This document shows positions 14,799-20,528 of a stretch of 20,528 nucleotides of DNA, in pieces. Position 1 is the stretch's first letter; each line of letters starts with the position of its first letter. A program made the position numbers and the translations under genes. The notes below the pieces were generated by a model. It did no database searches, was not told the DNA's origin, and saw only the letters and a program-made list of their open reading frames with translations. This stretch comes from JAWLCQ01 sp041687095 (GTDB lineage Bacteria > Planctomycetota > Phycisphaerae > SM23-33): assembly GCA_041687095.1 (NCBI GenBank), contig JAWLCQ010000076.1:1-20528 (forward strand), read 5' to 3'.

Positions 14799-17700
14799 CT
14801 ACCGCGGGGGCAGGTACAGCCCGGCGGCGGCGAAGCGGTCCAGCACGTCCTCCAACTGCTCGCTGGGGGCCGTGAACGCCAGGCGGAACCCGACGTCCGC
14901 GAACCCCCCGCGGGCCCGGCGGGGCAGGGGGTAGGGCTCGTCGGCCTTCGCCTCGGGGGGCGAGATCGCCGACGCCCCAAGCACCCGCACGCGGGACTCG
15001 TCCTTCACCAGCTCTCCCGCCCGCCGCAGCGCGTCGGCCATGGCGGCGGGCTGGTCGGCGGCGTCGCCCCAGGCGTCGCGGTCGTCCACCACGTACTCCG
15101 CCACGTTGCCCACGATGTGGCGGAACGTGTGATCCGTATCGGCATCGACGGGGGCGAACCACAGCACGCCGTCATCCTCCGCCCCCGCCGTCGCGTCGGG
15201 CCCCTCGCGCTTCTCCACGCCCTCGGGGCGGAACGCCCCCGCGTCGGGCCAATCGGCCCGCTGGCCCTGGGCGATCAGGGCCGCCGTATGCTGTTTCTGC
15301 GCCTCCCACGTTCGGTCCCGCAGGTTCCATCGCCCCCCCGCACCGGCCGCCTTCGCCGCCGACCACTCCCCGCCCGTCGGCAGCCGGCAGCCCAGCAGCA
15401 CCGCCGCCGCCGCCGCGTCCTCGGGCGCCACATAGTTCATCGGCATATCGGCCGTCGGGGCCGCAGGCGCCTTTGCATACGGCTGCGAAACGGTGGGGTC
15501 CACGAAGATCCACCCCGCCCCGGGCCGCACGCCCGCCTCGAACGGCGCCCAGGAGCGCGGGCCCCGCCACATCTGCCCCCCGCCCCGCAGCGTCGCGGGG
15601 CTCTGGAGCCCCCAGCGGCCCGCCTCCGCCAGCGCCATCGAAAACAAACCCACCGACACCTCGGTCGTGCAGACGTAGACGGGCTTGGCCCCCCCCGCTC
15701 CGTCCGCCCGGACCTTCACGAACTCCAGCGTCTGCCCGCCCCGCGCGTACGTCACCCGCTCGCCCCGGGGGGACCGCTGCTCCGTCCAGCCCACCCCCCC
15801 CCGGCCCCCCCTGCCCCGGGCCCCCGCCGGCCCCCTCCACGCCGCGATCGCCGACAGGTGGCGGAGGCACTCCTGCACCTCCGCGCGGGAACGCACGTCC
15901 GCGGGCAGGGCCTCGACGCGCTCAACGAACGCGCGGATCGCCTCCGCCCGACCGTCCCGCGCCGCCCGCTTCGCCGCCCGCGTCGCGTCCTCGCCCTGCT
16001 CCTCCCGCTGCCGCTCGATCTCCTTCACCTCCCGCCGCAACGCGTCCAACTGCTCCTGCAACCGCAGCAGCCCGTAGTGGTACTGCCCCGCCGCCGGCAG
16101 CGACGCAATGGCCGATTCCTCCACCCCGAACGCCGCCATCATCGCACTCGCCGCCGCCAACTCGTCCCGGCTCGTCAGCCGCGCCAACGCCACCCCCCAC
16201 CGCCGCTGCGCCTCGCCCCGCACCTCCGCCTGCAACGCCGCCCGCCGCCCGGCGTCCTCGACCCGCTCGACGGCCGTCTCCAGGTACCGGTCGATCCGCT
16301 CCTCCTGCCGCAGCTCCTCCAGCGTGCCCGGCCAGGGCCTCTCCCCCGCCAACCGCCCCAGCCCCCGCCACGCCGCGAACATCAGCGCCCGGTCCCCCCC
16401 CTCCGACGCCGCCTTCACCAACCCCGACCGCTCGGTGCTCGCGGCCATCTCCAGCACGGCCGCGGCGCGGTCGGACAGCGAGCGGACCTCGTTCACCTCG
16501 GTGAACTCGCCGAAGACCGGGCTCTGCCGCCATCCCGCCAGCAGCCCCGCCAACGTCGCCCCCCCGTCGGGGGGGGCCTCGTCGGGACCGTAGGCGTCGG
16601 TGAGGAGGCGTTCGGCGCGGCGGAGTTGGGCGTCGAGTTCGCCCACGCGGGCGCACCACTGCACGTACTGGGTCTGGGCGTCGTCGGCGGGGGCGCGAAG
16701 GGCGGCGAGGAGGACCCCGGTGCGGCGGGTCCGGGCGGGTTCCCCCGCCCACCGCACGCCCGCATCGCGGGGAAGCGCGGCGTCGAGGGCGACGACCCGC
16801 TCCCGCACCGCCGTCGCCCCCGCCCGCAGGGCCTCGTCGTCGGCGGGGTGCTCGGCGAGCAGGGCCGCGACGGCCTCCTGCCACGGCGCCTTCGCCGCCT
16901 CCAGGGCTCGGAGGGGCTCGGGAAGGAGGGAGGCGGCCTCGACGGCGGCGCGGCGGGAGCGGAGGCGCTGCAGCAGCCCCTCCAGCGTTCCGCGCAGCCG
17001 CTCGTCCACGTCATGGACCGTCTGGCGGGTCGAGGCGTCGTAGGCCTGGGCCCAGTAGCCCTCGGGGACGGCGGCGGTGATGCCCTCCAGGGACGCCTGC
17101 GCCGTGTCGGCGAAGGCGGCGTCCTGGGCGGCGCGGAGGAAGGCGAGGGCGGCGGCGGCGGTGTCCAGCTCGTCCCGCCGCTGCGGGCGGGGGTCGTGGC
17201 TGCCGTGCTGGTCGATCTCGGGGACCAGCCGGGCGAGTTCGTCCATCCGCCGCTGCAACTCGGGCCCGATGTCGTCGCGCTGGACGAAGGCTTCGAGCGC
17301 CCCGACGGGCCCGCCCAACTGCTCCACGAGCGTCAGCAGCTCGGTGGGCGGACCGGCGAGCAGGGCGTCGAGGCGGCCCTCGAGCGTGCGGCGGACCGTG
17401 GCGTTCTCCTCGGGGATCCAGGAGAGCTTGCGGCGGGCGTCGTCGCGGAGGGATCGCAGGCGGTCGGCGGCGGCGGCGACGGCGGGGGAGGGGGTTTCGA
17501 GCGTGCGGCGGTAGGCGAGGACCTCCCCGGAGAGCGTCTCATAGGCCCTCCGCGCCTCGCTCGCCGCCCGCTCGAGGTCGGGGGCGCACTCGCGGCAGCA
17601 GTCGGCGGCCCCGCCGGAGGCGATGCGCTGCTGCAGCTCCGCGATCCGCCGGGCGAAGTCCCCGCCCCGGGGCTGCACCACCGCGGGTTTCTCCAGAGCG

Positions 17701-19571
17701 GCGACGGCCTGGCTCTCGGCGAGCAGGCGCTCGAGTTCCGCTCCCCACGCCGCGTTGCGGAAGGGGTTCAGCGCCTCGTTCACGTGGTACGACGGGCTCC
17801 GCACGTCCACCACCCACGCGCGGTACAGGTCCCACGTCGGATCCGCCTGCCCCGCATACGTGCGGGACCGGGTGAACAGGCAGCTTCGGTGCACCTTGGG
17901 CCAGTCGCTCTCGACGGCCGACGCGAGGGCGGCGGCGGCGTCCTGCATCCGCTGCAGGTCCGCCAGGAGCTGGTCGAAGGACGCCGCCAACTGCTCCCCG
18001 AGCTGGACCGGCCGGATGTCATCGACCTCGGCGGGGGGGACGGCGGTGGCGGCGGCGAGGAAGGCGGGGAACTGCGAGAGGTAGCGGTCCCCGCCGGCGG
18101 TTCCGGCGGCGGCGATGCGGTCGGCGGGGGCGAAGAGGGCCTCCCGCAGGGCCAGGGCGCGGACGAGGCGCTGCGAGCGCTCCAGGTCGAGGAACGCGTC
18201 GATGACCAGGGCGGCGTTGCGGCGGGGCCCGGAGGCCTCGTCCAGCATGCGGCGGAGCAACTGCTCCTGCCGGCCCCAGCCGTTGGCCGCACAGGCGTCG
18301 GCGGCGCGGCGGAGGTCGGACAGTACGCCGGACTCGCGGACCTGCCAGAGCAGGCCCGGGGCGGCGGGGGGGGCGGCGGCGGGCTGCTCGTGCCCCCAGA
18401 CCATTTCGACCACGGTGCGGACCCGCCGCTGGAGCTGCCCGTCCTCGCCCAGGCGGGTGCGGAGGTCCCCGTCGCGCTGGAGGTCGGCGAGTTCCTCGTT
18501 AGTTGCCCCGGGGCGGTCGGCGAGGACGCGGGGGTTGAGTTCCGCCCCCCCGCGGATGGCCGCGTCCAACCGCTCCACGATCGGGCGCAGCCGCTCGTCC
18601 GCCTGCCATGCCCGGCGGCGGGCCTCGTCCCGCCAGACGTCGTTCTGGAACTGCCCCAGCCACTGGTCCCAGGCGTGGCAGTACAGGCCCCACCCGCCGG
18701 TGACGTCGGTGGGGACGATGGCGCGGTGCAGCGCGCCGTACCCGAAGACCCCGCCCAGCACGGCCAACACCACCGCGAGCCCCGCCACGATGAGGCGGGG
18801 GGGGACGCGAACGGGCGAGGGCTTGAGGGCGTCGAGCCGCTGGGCGACGCTTTCGAGGGTCAGCCCGCCCTCGGGCGCCAGGTGCGGGGCGAGCAGGGCG
18901 TTGCACAGCCCCCGCCACGCCTCGGCGGTGCGGCCCAGGCGCGCCCACTCCTTCGAGGCCGGGACCGGCCACACGCCGGTCCCCCGGAGCGGGCGGTGCA
19001 GCGCGAGCTGGTAGATCAGCTCCCCCAGGGCCCGCAGGTCCCCGTGCTCGTCGCGGGCCTCGGGCGCGTCGGGGGGGGCGGGATCGGTCAGCAGGAGGCT
19101 CGACTGGGAGACCTCCCCGTCCTGGCGGAGCAGGACGTTCTCGGGCGCCAGGCGGCCGTGCGCGCGGCCGCGGGCGGCCTTGAGTTCCACCAGGCCGTCC
19201 ACGATGGAGCGGACGACGTGGTGCATCGCCCGCGGGGTCAGGCGGACCTGGCCCAGGAAGAGCTGCTGGAGGGAGCGGGCGCAGAGGTCGGTGCGGTAGT
19301 ACGCCCCGCCCTCGGGGGTCGCGGCGAGGTCGTGGATGGGCGCCCAGTGCGTCACCCCCGGGGCCGCCGCGACCGCCTGCTGCTCGCGCGCCCCCGCCAG
19401 GAACGACGCCTTCGCCGCCTCCAGTTGCGGCGGATCGATCAGCGCGGAGGGGACGAGGGTTTTGACGGCGAAGGCGCGCTGCGTCTCCCCGGGGAGCGTA
19501 ACGGCATGCACTTCGTGCAGCCCGCCCCGGGCGATCTCGCGCACCGCCTCATATCCGCCATAGCTCGCCAT
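14799..19571 (-). CDS. Giant pseudokinase-TM-FGE-fold fusion protein, T6SS-associated
   Basis: This 1590-residue protein begins with a Ser/Thr-kinase-like domain (about 5-255). The ATP-site Lys is kept (FAVKTL, K37) and so is the fold-defining DLRALGELIYQL (178-189). The catalytic loop, however, is HGRLAPEN (138-145), where active kinases have HRDLKPEN, so the catalytic Asp and Lys are Arg and Ala. The DFG motif is DPA (163-165). It is probably a pseudokinase. A membrane span (about 259-280) leads to a long helical region and an FGE/SUMF1-like domain (about 1285-1580: YVCTTEVSVGLF, LLGCRLPTGGEW, NLRDRTWE, VGNVAEYV, ADVGFRLAF) lacking the FGE catalytic cysteines. By analogy with PpkA it may be a T6SS control protein sensing the periplasm. 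ATG at 19571 has GAGGG just upstream. The gene at 2301-6932 is a paralogue over stalk and end domain. Confidence 0.82.
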   Translation of the reverse strand: MASYGGYEAVREIARGGLHEVHAVTLPGETQRAFAVKTLVPSALIDPPQLEAAKASFLAGAREQQAVAAAPGVTHWAPIHDLAATPEGGAYYRTDLCARSLQQLFLGQVRLTPRAMHHVVRSIVDGLVELKAARGRAHGRLAPENVLLRQDGEVSQSSLLLTDPAPPDAPEARDEHGDLRALGELIYQLALHRPLRGTGVWPVPASKEWARLGRTAEAWRGLCNALLAPHLAPEGGLTLESVAQRLDALKPSPVRVPPRLIVAGLAVVLAVLGGVFGYGALHRAIVPTDVTGGWGLYCHAWDQWLGQFQNDVWRDEARRRAWQADERLRPIVERLDAAIRGGAELNPRVLADRPGATNEELADLQRDGDLRTRLGEDGQLQRRVRTVVEMVWGHEQPAAAPPAAPGLLWQVRESGVLSDLRRAADACAANGWGRQEQLLRRMLDEASGPRRNAALVIDAFLDLERSQRLVRALALREALFAPADRIAAAGTAGGDRYLSQFPAFLAAATAVPPAEVDDIRPVQLGEQLAASFDQLLADLQRMQDAAAALASAVESDWPKVHRSCLFTRSRTYAGQADPTWDLYRAWVVDVRSPSYHVNEALNPFRNAAWGAELERLLAESQAVAALEKPAVVQPRGGDFARRIAELQQRIASGGAADCCRECAPDLERAASEARRAYETLSGEVLAYRRTLETPSPAVAAAADRLRSLRDDARRKLSWIPEENATVRRTLEGRLDALLAGPPTELLTLVEQLGGPVGALEAFVQRDDIGPELQRRMDELARLVPEIDQHGSHDPRPQRRDELDTAAAALAFLRAAQDAAFADTAQASLEGITAAVPEGYWAQAYDASTRQTVHDVDERLRGTLEGLLQRLRSRRAAVEAASLLPEPLRALEAAKAPWQEAVAALLAEHPADDEALRAGATAVRERVVALDAALPRDAGVRWAGEPARTRRTGVLLAALRAPADDAQTQYVQWCARVGELDAQLRRAERLLTDAYGPDEAPPDGGATLAGLLAGWRQSPVFGEFTEVNEVRSLSDRAAAVLEMAASTERSGLVKAASEGGDRALMFAAWRGLGRLAGERPWPGTLEELRQEERIDRYLETAVERVEDAGRRAALQAEVRGEAQRRWGVALARLTSRDELAAASAMMAAFGVEESAIASLPAAGQYHYGLLRLQEQLDALRREVKEIERQREEQGEDATRAAKRAARDGRAEAIRAFVERVEALPADVRSRAEVQECLRHLSAIAAWRGPAGARGRGGRGGVGWTEQRSPRGERVTYARGGQTLEFVKVRADGAGGAKPVYVCTTEVSVGLFSMALAEAGRWGLQSPATLRGGGQMWRGPRSWAPFEAGVRPGAGWIFVDPTVSQPYAKAPAAPTADMPMNYVAPEDAAAAAVLLGCRLPTGGEWSAAKAAGAGGRWNLRDRTWEAQKQHTAALIAQGQRADWPDAGAFRPEGVEKREGPDATAGAEDDGVLWFAPVDADTDHTFRHIVGNVAEYVVDDRDAWGDAADQPAAMADALRRAGELVKDESRVRVLGASAISPPEAKADEPYPLPRRARGGFADVGFRLAFTAPSEQLEDVLDRFAAAGLYLPPR

Positions 19572-19617
19572 GCACCCTCACCAGCACCTCTCTGCCGCCG
19601 CCGACCGCTCGGGACCC

Positions 19618-19632
19618 GGGGTTCGCAACCCC
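19618..19632. repeat. Hairpin between the lipoprotein and pseudokinase genes
   Basis: GGGGTT-CGC-AACCCC, a perfect 6-bp stem with a 3-base loop, lies in the 92-nt gap 19572-19663. It may trim or pause the transcript between the two genes. Its GGTT/AACC core resembles the hairpin at 14697-14717. Confidence 0.4.
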
Positions 19633-19663
19633 ATGCCCCGCGCGCCGCCGGGGGCGGAATTCG

Positions 19664-20203
19664 CTACTCGACCTTCACGGGCTTGTGCGGCGTGAGGCAG
19701 GTCACCCCGCCGGGCGCCACCTCCACCTTGATCAGGTCCATGCCCCAGTACGACCAGTCCCAGTGCGACCCCTCGCGGGGCAGGATCTTGCGGCGGGGGT
19801 CGGCGTCGCCCGGCTGATCGTCCTGCTTGGTGTACTGCGGCAGGTAGGCCATCAGGACCATGTACTTCACGTCCCGCTTGTCCCACGTCCGCCAGATGGG
19901 GTCGCTCTTGAGGAGCGTCTGCGGATTGGGCAGACCGGGCCCGAACCGCATCACGTACACGTACCCCTGCGCCACGGCCGACTCGCGCATCGGGTCGCCC
20001 GGGGACCAGTAGTCCGTGACGGAGTAGTTGCCCCACTGGTTAAGCTCCGAGGGGTTCACGCCCACCACGTGCACTTCGACGGACTTGCTCTCCAGCCCCT
20101 CCTTCGCCGTCGTCTCGACGTTAAACCGCGGGTTGCACCCGGTCGCGACCAGCAGCAGGGCCACTCCCGAAACGCACAGCAGGGCATTCCATCCGGTCCT
20201 CAT
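19664..20203 (-). CDS. Small lipoprotein in the TssJ position
   Basis: The 179-residue protein has a lipoprotein signal peptide: MRTGWNA, a hydrophobic core (8-20), then LVATGC with lipidated Cys23. The -3 residue is Ala rather than the usual Leu, which is tolerated. The mature part is beta-rich, with VEVHVVGVN (about 42-50), DVKYMVLMAYLP and DLIKVEVAPGGVTCL near the end. Size, lipidation and this strand pattern fit TssJ, the outer-membrane lipoprotein that binds TssM; the first gene of a T6SS membrane-complex cluster is a natural place for it. Sequence similarity to classical TssJ is not obvious by eye, so I call it a TssJ analogue by context. ATG at 20203 is preceded by GGAGA at eight bases. 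Confidence 0.65.
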   Translation of the reverse strand: MRTGWNALLCVSGVALLLVATGCNPRFNVETTAKEGLESKSVEVHVVGVNPSELNQWGNYSVTDYWSPGDPMRESAVAQGYVYVMRFGPGLPNPQTLLKSDPIWRTWDKRDVKYMVLMAYLPQYTKQDDQPGDADPRRKILPREGSHWDWSYWGMDLIKVEVAPGGVTCLTPHKPVKVE

Positions 20204-20239
20204 CGTTCTGTCTCCACACCTGGGGGGTTCAGATCTCGT

Positions 20240-20275
20240 AACCGTTCCGGCGCGCCGCCCTCAGGCGGCACGGTT
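20240..20275. repeat. Two-tier hairpin with the AACCGT motif
   Basis: The inner stem GCCGCC-CTCA-GGCGGC (20254-20269) is enclosed by an outer stem AACCGT (20240-20245) / ACGGTT (20270-20275) with a one-sided bulge. The left flank CGTAACCGTT (20237-20246) is the same 10-mer that forms both tips of the element at 2111-2256. It lies 37-72 bases before the lipoprotein start, so it would be in the leader or the promoter. Confidence 0.45.
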
Positions 20276-20361
20276 CGCCCCGTGGGGGGCGGGGGCCCGC
20301 CGGGCTCCACGCTCCCTCACCGCGAACCGCACACCGTGCGCCGCACCGTCCCGTCCGGGCA

Positions 20362-20402
20362 TCCCGCGAACCGTCACGCGGTTTCCACTCGTTCTCGCGG
20401 GA
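20362..20402. repeat. Imperfect palindrome upstream of the cluster
   Basis: TCCCGCGAAC (20362-20371) pairs, with small bulges, with GTTCTCGCGGGA (20391-20402). A short inner AACCG/CGGTT stem sits inside. It may be an operator, the terminator of an upstream gene, or another extragenic palindrome. Confidence 0.3.
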
Positions 20403-20451
20403 ACCGCGCAGGGCGGGCGCGGCGGCCCGGGGGTTCCGCACCCGTCCGGGC

Positions 20452-20528
20452 TTACATCATGTCCCAGTCCGCTTCGATTTTCCAGCGTTGTACGGACCGT
20501 CTTTCGGGCCGTGCACGAGAGTCCGGTC
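20452..20528 (-). CDS. Possible C-terminus of an upstream minus-strand gene
   Basis: From the window edge one minus-strand frame is open to TAA at 20454-20452 and ends in VQRWKIEADWDMM. That looks more like a real protein tail than the Pro/Arg-rich shadows nearby. A second minus frame is also open for 23 codons, so the reading is ambiguous. If real, the gene is 248 nt upstream of the lipoprotein gene and in the same direction, and could be another T6SS component. Family not recognised. Confidence 0.25.
   Translation of the reverse strand, partial: PDSRARPERRSVQRWKIEADWDMM

Larger units (their letters stand above)
20204..20451. other. Leader/intergenic region upstream of the T6SS cluster
   Basis: This stretch is GC-rich and contains inverted repeats but no credible gene. 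It should hold the promoter of the lipoprotein gene if the cluster starts here, but I cannot pick out a convincing -35/-10 pair. It carries the hairpins at 20240-20275 and 20362-20402. Confidence 0.45.

Noticed and set aside
14564..14980. N-terminal extension of the TagH-like gene up to 14980
   Set aside because: The extra residues are Arg/Pro/Gly-rich, overlap the end of the pseudokinase gene in another frame and cross two hairpins; the GTG at 14563 has an ideal AAGGAG.
14799..19571. Active Ser/Thr kinase PpkA
   Set aside because: The catalytic loop lacks the Asp and Lys (HGRLAPEN), so only a kinase-like fold is supported.
15117..19817. Plus-strand open frame of 1566 codons opposite the pseudokinase fusion gene
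   Set aside because: It is Arg/Pro/Gly-rich with no domains; the minus frame has kinase-like and FGE-like motifs and runs between proper gene boundaries.
20459..20528. Plus-strand ATG at 20465 region as the start of a divergent gene
   Set aside because: There is no ribosome-binding site before it, it is cut after about 20 codons, and a minus-strand reading is at least as likely.

Overview
The window is very GC-rich and almost wholly coding from about position 2300 on. A secreted lectin-like protein with a PEP-CTERM anchor, a TagF variant with a GKHPGWDDHIED-type start, and a kinase-like domain fused to a formylglycine-generating-enzyme (FGE/SUMF1) fold together suggest a planctomycete, probably of the Phycisphaerae. 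That placement is inference from gene content; no rRNA or other marker is present.

Layout. Positions 1-84 are the last codons of a plus-strand gene cut by the window edge. Positions 85-1012 are a mostly non-coding stretch with palindromes and short repeats. A PEP-CTERM lectin-like gene follows on the plus strand (1013-1858). The convergent gap 1859-2300 is a field of hairpins, including a 146-bp imperfect palindrome with a one-arm copy at 310-366. From 20203 down to 2301 the minus strand carries one long cluster of type VI secretion system (T6SS) genes. In transcription order these are: a small lipoprotein in the TssJ position; a giant pseudokinase-TM-FGE protein; a protein resembling the C-terminal domain of TagH/Fha; TssK (baseplate); TssL (DotU-like inner-membrane protein); TssM (IcmF-like, intact Walker A); and a giant TagF-TM-FGE protein. 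Gaps of 16 nt, -4 nt (ATGA overlap), 52 nt and 22 nt from the TagH-like gene onward indicate a transcriptional unit. A 235-nt gap before that gene carries a sigma70-like promoter candidate and two hairpins, so the cluster may have an internal transcription start or an attenuation point.

How the parts may work together. TssJ-like/TssL/TssM form the trans-envelope complex and TssK links it to the baseplate. Tube, sheath, spike and ATPase genes (Hcp, TssB, TssC, VgrG, ClpV), TssA and the remaining baseplate genes (TssE, TssF, TssG) are not here and should lie outside the window. The most notable feature is a pair of giant membrane proteins sharing one architecture: a different cytoplasmic head (TagF or pseudokinase), one membrane span, a homologous helical stalk of roughly 900 residues, and a homologous FGE-fold end domain without the catalytic cysteines. 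In known T6SSs TagF, the kinase PpkA and the FHA protein Fha/TagH form a post-translational switch. Here all three have relatives, but the kinase lacks its catalytic Asp and the Fha relative lacks its FHA domain. This suggests a rebuilt, possibly phosphorylation-independent, envelope-sensing version of that switch. A long G-tract (G13-C-G12-C-G16) in the proline linker just before the TagF protein's membrane span could allow on/off switching by slippage.
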